Source: Omnitrophica bacterium GWA2_52_8
GTDB taxonomy: Bacteria > Omnitrophota > Omnitrophia > Omnitrophales > Aquincolibacteriaceae
Assembly: GCA_001804025.1 (NCBI GenBank)
Contig: MHFC01000069.1
Coordinates: 1 to 6,285, forward strand
DNA: 6,285 nucleotides
Direction of reading: 5' to 3'
The position numbers were made by a program, and so were the translations under genes. The notes below the pieces were generated by a model. The model saw nothing but the letters and a program-made list of their open reading frames with translations, was not told the DNA's origin and did no database searches. Shown piece by piece: positions 1 to 6,283 of this stretch (the first letter of the stretch is position 1; every line of letters starts with the position of its first letter).

Positions 1-436
1 TTTCGACCGCCAGATCCAGTGTGCCGTTGGGCTCGAACATATCCATCTCATCCATTAAGGAAATCGTCCATTGGAAAGTCCTGGGCGACGGTGCGCCCGA
101 CTCATCGGAAACGGTCAATGCGTACCGGCCGGGGCCCACGGGCAGCACAGCGCTTCCCGATGAGCTCATTTTCGCACTGGTGGCCGAACCGTCTTCTTTA
201 TTCTTAATTGTGACGGTCGGCCGTAAGCCCTGCGGCATGGGAGAAAACAAAACTTTCACATAGCCCGTCTCAAAACTCCGGAAATCGGCGCTTAGCACCG
301 CACCCGCTTCGGGAAGCGATGCCTGTTCCTCGTGTACAACCCATTCCGATTCCACACTCCAGGCAAATCTGGAATGCGAGAGCAAAATCCCGGCCGCCGC
401 GCAAAGAATGAAAATTGGAAACCGGATCTTTTTCAT
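1..436 (-). CDS. Secreted beta-rich protein, 5' part (runs off the left edge)
   Basis: This is an open frame read directly from the minus strand. It starts at ATG 436-434 and stays open for 145 codons to the window edge, so the C-terminus is missing. The start overlaps the stop of the preceding gene as ATGA, and a GGTGG stretch lies just upstream, so translational coupling is likely. Residues 1 to about 27 form a good signal peptide: MKKIR, a hydrophobic core (FPIFILCAAAGILLS), then a probable signal-peptidase I site near FAWS-VES. Residues 45-128 look like alternating beta strands with a glycine/proline turn (VGPGRYALTVSD), as in an Ig-like or pre-peptidase C-terminal type sandwich. Residues 134-137 read FEPN, followed by GT and an LA pair. 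This resembles the E-P-N-(D/N) opening of PPC-type domains, but the rest of such a domain would lie outside the window. The export signal and the operon context are well supported. The domain identity is a guess and no function can be named. Confidence 0.8.
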   Translation of the reverse strand, partial: MKKIRFPIFILCAAAGILLSHSRFAWSVESEWVVHEEQASLPEAGAVLSADFRSFETGYVKVLFSPMPQGLRPTVTIKNKEDGSATSAKMSSSGSAVLPVGPGRYALTVSDESGAPSPRTFQWTISLMDEMDMFEPNGTLDLAVE

Positions 437-2853
437 CTGGACACCACCCAAGGTCCCCCGCTGGAAGTGCCCGCCGTGTGCGGATTGCCCTGGCAGGTCT
501 CCATGCCGTCGCTCAAAATAATCATCCGTTTCGGCTCCATTTTACTTTGCGCGTTCAAATACTGGCGGCCCTCCGCAATGGCCTTGGAATAAGGCGTCGC
601 GCCGCTGGCCGAAAGACCCTCCACGGCGGAGGCAGCCGAGGCCATGTCGTCCGTAAAGCCAAGGAGAATGCTGGCACCGCCACAGCCTGAAAAACTCATG
701 ACGGCCACTTCAGAATCGCCCTCGAGGCCTTTCACGGTGGATTGGACAGAGCGCTTGGCCGATTCGATCGGGCCGCCTTCCATGCTGCCCGATGCATCGA
801 TCAAAAATAAAATGGCGCCCCGGCCTGCAGATTTAAGTCTCAAACGGTGAAATGTGTCGGGCCCGGCTTCATATCCGTTCCAGTAGGTTTCCCAGGGCGC
901 ATCACGATACGCGACAGTCTCAGGATTGGAATCGAGCTGCCTGTCATATTGATCCGCGGCGCTGACTGAAATAGGAACTCCCTTGGGGTCTTTTCCGGAC
1001 TTGTCGAGGCCTTCGCCCGTAAACGTCCCCTTCCAATCGGCCTTGATTCCGGCGCTGTCAAATTTTACGGCCTTCCCGCCCACCGTAACGGACGGCGGCT
1101 TGACGTGATTGGAGAATGTGAGGGTGATTTCAAAGCGGTCGTTTTTCTTCACGGCGGCTGAAGTCGCAAAACCGCGGTAAAATTCCCGCTTGTCCTCCCT
1201 GCGTTCCGCTTCCTTCTGTAACATGTAAAGCTGCGTGTGAAAATAATCGATGCTGTCGCGTGTGCACCTGAAGACCGCATTCTGTACTTCCCAAAATTCG
1301 TAGTACTCATTGATCTGCACTTGCGCTTCGAGGTACTTCTGCTTCCATTCGGCAATCTCGTCGTCAAAAAAATAGGAAATGAGAAAGTCCTTCCCCAGAC
1401 CGGCCACCGCAAGGACAACTTCCTTCTTATTGACGGAACCGCCCCAACGCTTGAGGTTTCTGGATTCTCTTCCAAGTTCCAGCACAAGCGCCCGCGAGGA
1501 AAACGTGGCATGTTCGGCCAGCGTGCGCATGGACGGCTTTTTGAAAAATTCGAAGGATGGCAGACTGTAGCTTGTGACACGGAGCGACTGGTTCATGACA
1601 TCATGGAAATCGTAGGACTGCTGCCAGCGGTCGCGCACATACTGAAAGAGTTCTTGATCGAGACTAAACGTGTCGGATTCGGCCATCTTCGAACCGCTAA
1701 AGGCCTCATAGGCTTTCTTGGTCGCCCAGCCGCCCGCCAGCTCCGCTCCCTCGCCCAAAGCGTAACTCATGGATTCCGAGGCCAGGTGGGTCATAAACGT
1801 TCCGGTCTTGGACACGGCGCTCATGACACCGGCCGTTGCCACAACAAGCACCACATCTGCGGCCAGGTCAGCGTAAAATTTCTTGGATTCCGCGCTTTCC
1901 ACTTTGGCCTTCGCCTCATCCCTGTTTCGCTCCGCTTCTTTAATCAGCTGTCTGAAGGCCTCTTCGTAACCCTTCATACCTTCATAAGCGGCCATGGCCT
2001 CTTCGAGCATCTTTTTGAGCTTTTTGATTTTCTTTTCGTTTTTCGACTCCTCCTCCGTTTGCTCTTCCCAGTGCGCGCCGTAAATCGCGCGGCCCTCCAT
2101 GCGCACCGACACCGAAACCAGATAGGGCGGCGGCTCGGGCGCTTCTTCCGCCAGATGTTCGTAGATAAAGGCGATTTCTTTCAATTCTATATTCTTCCGG
2201 TCATGGAGTTTTTCCAGGGCGTCTTCCTGGTCCCACATGTCCAGCTCTTTTTGATGCCTTTCTGTCTGAATCTTGAGTATCTGCTCCGCCCAAAAGTCGG
2301 CGCCGGCTGCGGCGTTCTCTATCTTTTTGCGGATCTCTTCGTCAAGTTGGGTAACCTTGGCCTCATAGTACCGCTTGCTGTCAAGCAATTCCTTGTACCT
2401 CGCGTTGGCGGTCGCGCGATGCTCCGCAAGAAGGGATTGATAGGCGGCCTCATCGATTTCGCGGCGCACGCGAAATCGTGTGTTGAGCTCCTCCTCGTAG
2501 TTGTTGATTTCCCTCAAGCCGTCATTCATGACATACATGGTGCTTTCGCTGGAGGATCTCTGCCGGTAAAGCGCGCGGAGATCTGCATCGGTTCGTTCTT
2601 GGTCCGCTTGTAATTTTCGGGTGATGTCCTCCTTCTCCTTGTCGAGATCCGCCAGCAGGTTGCGGCGGGCGTTCCGTTTCTCCTCCATCTGTTGAATATC
2701 CATGTCCAGATCCTCGATCCTCTGAGTACGCTCCTCCAGATCGCGCCTGAGCTGTTCGACCATCTCTTCCGTCGCCATCAGAGGATAGGAAAAGAACAGT
2801 CCAAAGGAATAAAAGAAAAGGGTGAGGAAAGTCAGGCTGCGCATAGAGTTCAA
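433..2853 (-). CDS. Secreted coiled-coil protein with C-terminal (shortened) VWA domain
   Basis: The product has 806 residues. The frame opens with TTG at 2853, where GGTAAG lies 6 nt upstream. ATG at 2844 (residue 4) is an alternative start with poorer spacing. Residues 4-27 form a signal peptide (hydrophobic FLTLFFYSFGLFF, probable cleavage after PLMA). Residues 28-235 are an almost uninterrupted charged helix with heptad character. A short beta-like stretch follows (243-258), then a second coiled coil (265-328). Two hydrophobic, Gly/Ala-rich stretches (about 331-375 and 478-496) flank a mixed region, and a third helical segment covers 497-560. Residues 573-653 look like an Ig-type beta domain. 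The VWA domain begins at about 678 with MIDAS residues D686-x-S688-x-S690, T753 and D782 (SDGMETC). The protein ends 24 residues after that Asp, so the last strands and helices of a normal VWA fold are absent. Metal-dependent ligand binding at the surface or in the periplasm is inferred; the partner is unknown. Confidence 0.85.
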   Translation of the reverse strand: MNSMRSLTFLTLFFYSFGLFFSYPLMATEEMVEQLRRDLEERTQRIEDLDMDIQQMEEKRNARRNLLADLDKEKEDITRKLQADQERTDADLRALYRQRSSSESTMYVMNDGLREINNYEEELNTRFRVRREIDEAAYQSLLAEHRATANARYKELLDSKRYYEAKVTQLDEEIRKKIENAAAGADFWAEQILKIQTERHQKELDMWDQEDALEKLHDRKNIELKEIAFIYEHLAEEAPEPPPYLVSVSVRMEGRAIYGAHWEEQTEEESKNEKKIKKLKKMLEEAMAAYEGMKGYEEAFRQLIKEAERNRDEAKAKVESAESKKFYADLAADVVLVVATAGVMSAVSKTGTFMTHLASESMSYALGEGAELAGGWATKKAYEAFSGSKMAESDTFSLDQELFQYVRDRWQQSYDFHDVMNQSLRVTSYSLPSFEFFKKPSMRTLAEHATFSSRALVLELGRESRNLKRWGGSVNKKEVVLAVAGLGKDFLISYFFDDEIAEWKQKYLEAQVQINEYYEFWEVQNAVFRCTRDSIDYFHTQLYMLQKEAERREDKREFYRGFATSAAVKKNDRFEITLTFSNHVKPPSVTVGGKAVKFDSAGIKADWKGTFTGEGLDKSGKDPKGVPISVSAADQYDRQLDSNPETVAYRDAPWETYWNGYEAGPDTFHRLRLKSAGRGAILFLIDASGSMEGGPIESAKRSVQSTVKGLEGDSEVAVMSFSGCGGASILLGFTDDMASAASAVEGLSASGATPYSKAIAEGRQYLNAQSKMEPKRMIILSDGMETCQGNPHTAGTSSGGPWVVSR

Positions 2854-2859
2854 ATGAGT

Positions 2860-2865
2860 CTTACC
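2860..2865 (-). promoter_or_regulatory. Weak ribosome-binding site that decides the start of the coiled-coil VWA gene
   Basis: On the minus strand GGTAAG lies 6 nt before TTG 2853 but 15 nt before ATG 2844. Spacing therefore favours the TTG, although the match to the anti-Shine-Dalgarno is poor. Both starts keep the signal peptide. The site lies in the short gap after the TAA of the preceding gene, so coupling to its translation may matter more than this site. Confidence 0.35.
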
Positions 2866-2871
2866 GGTGTG

Positions 2872-4551
2872 TTACTCCGTCAGAAGTTCACCAAAAACTC
2901 GGATTTCATAAAGCTGGGCCCAAGTGCCGCTGCCGTACCCGCTTTTCACGATAAGTTTGAGATACCGTCCGCGGGCCGGGTCAAAGGTAAATTCCTGATA
3001 TGGGTTTTCGAGAAAGGCGAGGTTTTGTGTTTCAAAGGTGCCGACCGAAACAAACCCTATGGCGGGTGAATCCCGCGAAATCTGGATTTCGAAAGTGCGG
3101 AGATTGTCGGCCTGGGTCTTCAAAATAGGAACGGCGACCTTCGTAAGTTCGGCCAATTGATTGTCCTTAAATCCGATAATGACTTCGTTTCCTTGCGTGC
3201 AGAGCACGTACTTATTGTCTTTTCCGTCCACCAGAATGTCCATCTCGGGCTTGGAGCCGGCGACCACTTTTCCGCCGTTGTCCGCCAGCGCAAGATTCGT
3301 GGGGCCTGTCGGCTTTAATTTTTCGATTTTCTGCGCTGTGTATGTCCCCGGTCCGGAACCGGCCGATTCCGTTCTACCGGCGGGCGCGGTGCCGCCGGGC
3401 TGCGGTCCGTCGTCCGATGCTTCCTTTCCAAAAACTTTCATCGCATAGAGATAGCCCCATCTGCCCTCATTCCAGAATGAAAGCGCCTTGAGTTTCATAT
3501 AACGCGCTTTCACAGGCTCCAGCACAAATTCCTGATACGGATCGGCAATGAACGCCGCATTCTGCGTTTCGAAAGTTCCGGCGGAGGTAAATCCCGCGGT
3601 CGGCGATTCCACGGAGACCAGGATTTCAAAACGGCGGATGTTTTTTTCCAGAGTCTGGAATATGGGAACGGCGACTTTGGAAAGTTCCATCACTTTCTTG
3701 TCTCTGAAGTGCACGACGATCTCGCTTCCGGATTCGACATAAACGTGTTTCCCTAAATGTCCTTCGTTAATCATCTGTATGAGCTTGGGATCGGACGCCA
3801 AAACCACGGCACCGCCGTTTTCGGGCGCAGCCAGATTCATATCTTTCGGCTGGGCGCGCCCCGTAAATCCGGAAACCGTGGCTTGAGCGGCTTTGCTCAC
3901 CACCTCTTCAAGTTGAATCGCCGAGCCTGCGGAATAATACGTTCCTCCGGCAGTCTCGGCCAGTGTTTTAAGTTGTTGCGCGGCTTGGTCATCCACATCA
4001 AACCCGATGGCGTGAATCAGAATTATAATACCTTTCGACCTTAACTCCTGAACCACGGCCACCGGATCCATGCCGCACGTTTCCGCGCCGTCGCTTACAA
4101 GAATGATGGTTTTTTGGACCTCTTCGGCCGGGGAAAAATCCTTGGCGGCCTCCTGGAGGGAATATCCGATGGGCGTCGCACCGTGCGCCTCGATGGACAT
4201 GATCTTCGTAATGAGCGCTTGGCGGCCGGCCGTTTGAACGGGAACAAGCAGGAGAGAATCCTTACAGCTTTCGTTCACATTCCCCGTGACGGGTGTGGAG
4301 GAAAAAACACGAAGCCCGACCGCGACACCGGCCGGTATCTGATTTAAGACAGAAATGACCGATGCTTTGGCCACATCCAGTTTTTTTCCTCCTTCGACGG
4401 AATCCAGCATGCTCCGCGAGCAGTCGAGAATGATTTCGATTTCTTTTGTCTGAGCCTGCGCAGCCGTTGTCGGCATGGTTAGGCATAGCATGCCCCCCAG
4501 GAGCAGATAAAACGCTCTTTTCCGTAACTGAAATGCAACCCGCTGATTCAT
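2872..4551 (-). CDS. Secreted VWA protein with two tandem discoidin-like domains
   Basis: The product has 559 residues. The ATG start is preceded by a strong GGGAGGTGAT. Residues 1-34 are a signal peptide with a KR-containing N-region, a hydrophobic core (FYLLLGGMLCL) and a probable cleavage in AQAQ-TKE. Residues 36-220 are a full-length VWA domain with a complete MIDAS: D43-x-S45-x-S47, T126 in GATP, and D154 in VSDG. C159 in AETCGMDP may pair with C96 in NESC. Two homologous domains follow (239-375 and 419-555). They share NLA..NGG, AVPI, FEI, GTFETQN, PYQEF, RY.KL and a terminal VFG, and are joined by a Gly/Pro/Ser-rich linker (376-412). Their length and pattern suggest the F5/8 type C (discoidin, galactose-binding-like) fold. 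Family knowledge predicts metal-dependent protein binding by VWA and glycan or surface binding by the discoidin folds. A role in adhesion or envelope sensing is inferred. The gene sits 21 nt after the small membrane-protein gene. Confidence 0.9.
   Translation of the reverse strand: MNQRVAFQLRKRAFYLLLGGMLCLTMPTTAAQAQTKEIEIILDCSRSMLDSVEGGKKLDVAKASVISVLNQIPAGVAVGLRVFSSTPVTGNVNESCKDSLLLVPVQTAGRQALITKIMSIEAHGATPIGYSLQEAAKDFSPAEEVQKTIILVSDGAETCGMDPVAVVQELRSKGIIILIHAIGFDVDDQAAQQLKTLAETAGGTYYSAGSAIQLEEVVSKAAQATVSGFTGRAQPKDMNLAAPENGGAVVLASDPKLIQMINEGHLGKHVYVESGSEIVVHFRDKKVMELSKVAVPIFQTLEKNIRRFEILVSVESPTAGFTSAGTFETQNAAFIADPYQEFVLEPVKARYMKLKALSFWNEGRWGYLYAMKVFGKEASDDGPQPGGTAPAGRTESAGSGPGTYTAQKIEKLKPTGPTNLALADNGGKVVAGSKPEMDILVDGKDNKYVLCTQGNEVIIGFKDNQLAELTKVAVPILKTQADNLRTFEIQISRDSPAIGFVSVGTFETQNLAFLENPYQEFTFDPARGRYLKLIVKSGYGSGTWAQLYEIRVFGELLTE
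2887..3297 (-). repeat. Second discoidin-like domain repeat (residues 419-555)
   Basis: This is the C-terminal copy of a tandem protein-level duplication inside the VWA gene. It shares the NLA/NGG opening, the GTFETQN and PYQEF signatures and the closing VFG with the upstream copy at 3427-3837. The DNA copies are clearly diverged, which points to an old duplication rather than a recent tandem event. Confidence 0.8.
3427..3837 (-). repeat. First discoidin-like domain repeat (residues 239-375)
   Basis: This copy follows the VWA domain directly. It aligns with the copy at 2887-3297 over its whole length. Conserved points include AVPI before the FEI strand, SP.x.GF before GTFETQN, and RYMKL near the end. 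F5/8 type C-like fold is inferred from this pattern, not from a search. Confidence 0.8.
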
Positions 4552-4554
4552 AGC

Positions 4555-4564
4555 ATCACCTCCC
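4555..4564 (-). promoter_or_regulatory. Strong ribosome-binding site of the VWA-discoidin gene
   Basis: On the minus strand GGGAGGTGAT lies just before the start, with the GGAGG core 7 nt from ATG 4551. It is the best Shine-Dalgarno in the operon and suggests that this protein is the most highly translated of the set. It lies in the 21-nt gap after the TAA of the membrane-protein gene. Confidence 0.75.
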
Positions 4565-4572
4565 GAACCGAT

Positions 4573-4977
4573 TTAACCCGCAGCCATTGTTTGAACCATG
4601 CGGCTGATTCCCGCGGCCAGGGCATCGCCGATCCGATTCATAATGATGTTCAACGTGATTCCATGAGCCAGTCCGACACCCAACGCACAAACCAGAGCCG
4701 CAATGTACTTGAACCTTTTTGACCACCCCAAAAGCCAGCCAATTCCCGCACCGACGGAAGCCCAATAAACGAGAATGACGGCACAGCTTAAAAAATCCGG
4801 GAGATCGTGCGGAAGGAGGAGAAGAATCGGCGCAGCAGCCAAAAAAGAGCCGAACGTGTAAAAGGGTTCTTTATCCCCGCCGCTCATATAAAAGAGGAGA
4901 AAAGATAGTCCTGCGAGCCCAAGTCCCGCCATCATTCCTTTATAAGGGGCCCCTTGCTTCGCGAACTTAAACGGCAT
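4573..4977 (-). CDS. Small integral membrane protein with four hydrophobic segments, unknown function
   Basis: The product has 134 residues if it starts at ATG 4977, which has AGGAG with an ideal 8-nt spacer. The same frame extends to ATG 4995 (140 residues, weaker GGTGG site) and TTG 5010 (145 residues). From the 4977 start, hydrophobic segments lie at about 13-32, 40-57, 62-84 and 91-113. The N-terminal tail is basic (FKFAKQ) and a basic loop, SKRFK, precedes the last segment. There is no cleavable signal peptide, no catalytic motif and no family I recognise. The positive-inside rule gives no clean topology, because the basic N-terminus and the SKRFK loop would fall on opposite sides if all four segments cross. 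It is the first gene of the apparent operon, so it could anchor or help assemble the secreted VWA proteins, but that rests on position alone. Confidence 0.75.
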   Translation of the reverse strand: MPFKFAKQGAPYKGMMAGLGLAGLSFLLFYMSGGDKEPFYTFGSFLAAAPILLLLPHDLPDFLSCAVILVYWASVGAGIGWLLGWSKRFKYIAALVCALGVGLAHGITLNIIMNRIGDALAAGISRMVQTMAAG

Positions 4978-4985
4978 GAAACGCG

Positions 4986-4990
4986 CTCCT
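4986..4990 (-). promoter_or_regulatory. Ribosome-binding site that supports the ATG 4977 start
   Basis: On the minus strand AGGAG sits 8 nt before ATG 4977. This is better than the GGTGG before ATG 4995, and TTG 5010 has nothing at usable spacing. It therefore favours the shorter form of the membrane protein. Confidence 0.55.
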
Positions 4991-5028
4991 GTCATGCTTT
5001 CGCCACCCAAGCCTTTTATTTGCGGAGT

Positions 5029-5057
5029 ATTATGACATATCGCACAAAAACTTACAG
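5029..5057 (-). promoter_or_regulatory. Weak sigma70-type promoter candidate for the operon
   Basis: Read on the minus strand, CATAAT (5029-5034, five of six matches to TATAAT) is preceded at 17 bp by CTGTAA (5052-5057, three of six matches to TTGACA). It lies between the putative IS end and the first operon gene in locally AT-rich DNA, where a promoter is expected. The -35 match is poor, so this may be fortuitous, and transcription may instead enter from the IS. Confidence 0.3.
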
Positions 5058-5079
5058 ATATAAAACCACTGCTGTCCCG

Positions 5080-6249
5080 TTATAAGTTGAATAATGACAG
5101 CTGGTTGTGATTTTGAGCTTCTGACTCTTGTTGTGAATCGTTGTGTAACGCTTGATAAATGGGCATTTTCTCGAAAACTGTGACGCTGATAATCTGTAAA
5201 AAAGTGTAAAGGCTGATTTTTAGGTCGAGACGTTTTTTGATAATCGCAATCAGGACATAAGTTGAGATGGCAATCCAAATCTGAGTTTTGACGGCATTCT
5301 CGGAAGTGCCGTAGAAGGCTTTGATTCTCAGATGTTGTTTGATCCACTTGAAGAAAAGTTCGACTTGCCACCGAGACTTGTAAAGCCGGGCAATGGTTAA
5401 AGCGGGTAAGGAAAAGTTGTTGGTCAGAAAAACCAAACGTTTGTCCGTCTCTGAGTCGTAGTAACGCACGCGACGAAGTTTGTCGGGATAATCCTTGGCG
5501 GTGTAATGCCCAGTCAGAAGAATGGTTTGATCGCATTGCAGTCCGGTTGATTTGTTCACAGGATGAGAATACAAACGCTTGGATTGCATGTTGCTCTTGG
5601 CTCGAATCACAAAGAAGGCCGCGGTTTGGCGAAGCGTATAAAGACGTTGAAAATCCAGATAACCGCGATCCATAACATAGAAGGAGCCGGGCTCTGTGGC
5701 CAGAATGTCGAGGATATTGACATCGTGGACTTTGCCGTCGGTGATTTCGATGAAAGCTGGAATAGGACCTCTCAAGTCCAATAACGTATGGAGTTTGATT
5801 GCCCCTTTGGTTTTGCGAAAGCGAGCCCAGGGAAAAAGAGAAAGACATAAGTCGATGGTGCTGGCATCCAAGGCGTAAACCGTTTGATCGAGTTCGATGC
5901 CGAAGTCTTCGTCTTGATAAAGTTTTCGGGCTTGATGAATAAGGATCTGGGCAAAGTCGGCGTAGATTCGCCAATCCCGGTTCTCGTTGGCACGCGCGAG
6001 ATTGTTTCGGGCAATGTTGCCTCGAATGCCCATGTGATAAAGTTTGCTGCGCATGGTCTTCAGACAGGTTTCGATATCCCGAAGACTCTCGCGATAAGTC
6101 ATTTGAGCAAAACTCATCGACAGGAATTGGTCGAGACAGGAAAGGGTTCTGACTTTGTAATCGCCGCGGTAGCGCCTGACGCAATTGCGGAATTCGTGGA
6201 GCGGTAAAAAATCCATCACCTGAGAAAAAACCGTTTTGCCGGTGTTCAT
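5080..6249 (-). CDS. IS4-family DDE transposase
   Basis: The product has 389 residues and appears intact, close to the usual length for this family. ATG 6249 is chosen because GGAGG lies 8 nt upstream; a TTG at 6264 would overlap that site. Residues 1 to about 75 resemble the small N-terminal DUF4372 domain found before many IS4-type catalytic domains. The RNase H-like catalytic core shows D128 in YALDAS, D194 in YVMDRG and E297 in the family signature Y-(2)-R-(3)-E-(6)-K (Y290, R293, E297, K304; YKSRWQVELFFKWIK). After the signature come a hydrophobic helix region and a polar tail (NDSQQESEAQNHNQ). It should cut and rejoin the IS ends in the cytoplasm. No frameshift or internal stop is seen, so the element may still be mobile. 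Its leader can fold over the ribosome-binding site (see the hairpin entry). Confidence 0.95.
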   Translation of the reverse strand: MNTGKTVFSQVMDFLPLHEFRNCVRRYRGDYKVRTLSCLDQFLSMSFAQMTYRESLRDIETCLKTMRSKLYHMGIRGNIARNNLARANENRDWRIYADFAQILIHQARKLYQDEDFGIELDQTVYALDASTIDLCLSLFPWARFRKTKGAIKLHTLLDLRGPIPAFIEITDGKVHDVNILDILATEPGSFYVMDRGYLDFQRLYTLRQTAAFFVIRAKSNMQSKRLYSHPVNKSTGLQCDQTILLTGHYTAKDYPDKLRRVRYYDSETDKRLVFLTNNFSLPALTIARLYKSRWQVELFFKWIKQHLRIKAFYGTSENAVKTQIWIAISTYVLIAIIKKRLDLKISLYTFLQIISVTVFEKMPIYQALHNDSQQESEAQNHNQLSLFNL

Positions 6250-6283
6250 TGAGAGAGCCTCCAAGGCAGTGAGTGTCTCTCAA
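6249..6283 (-). promoter_or_regulatory. Inverted repeat covering the transposase RBS and start codon
   Basis: On the minus strand TTGAGAGA (6276-6283) is perfectly complementary to TCTCTCAA (6249-6256), which ends at the first base of the ATG. An inner GCCT-TGG-AGGC stem (6257-6267) stacks directly on it and contains the GGAGG (6258-6262). The RNA would fold into a hairpin with an 8-nt bulge (CACTCACT) that hides both the Shine-Dalgarno and part of the AUG. IS10 and IS50 are known to use such a structure to block transposase translation from transcripts that enter from outside. The same role here is inferred. Confidence 0.6.

Noticed and set aside
433..490. Frameshift as the cause of the short VWA domain
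   Set aside because: I translated the tail in both alternative frames and found no VWA-like continuation. The downstream frame begins with its own signal peptide.
415..690. Short plus-strand open frames around 332-690
   Set aside because: They run antisense to the VWA tail and to the exported partial gene, both of which are well supported by a MIDAS motif and a signal peptide. No ribosome-binding site of note was seen.
1237..2613. Long open frame of 458 codons on the plus strand
   Set aside because: It lies wholly antisense to the coiled-coil gene. Its Phe/Leu-rich sequence is what Lys/Glu codons give when read from the other strand. It shows no recognisable domain.
5060..5080. Rho-independent terminator after the transposase
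   Set aside because: No stable GC stem followed by a U-run is present. The sequence after the stop looks like an IS terminal repeat instead.
6264..6275. Left terminal repeat of the IS inside the window (CACTGCC in the leader)
   Set aside because: The match to the probable other end, CACTGCTGTCCCG, covers only six bases and does not continue. It is better explained as part of the leader hairpin.
5030..6283. Open frame of 417 codons on the minus strand overlapping the transposase
   Set aside because: It is another frame of the same strand as the clear DDE transposase. It is rich in Ser, Arg and Gln with no motif, and begins in the IS leader without a plausible start context.
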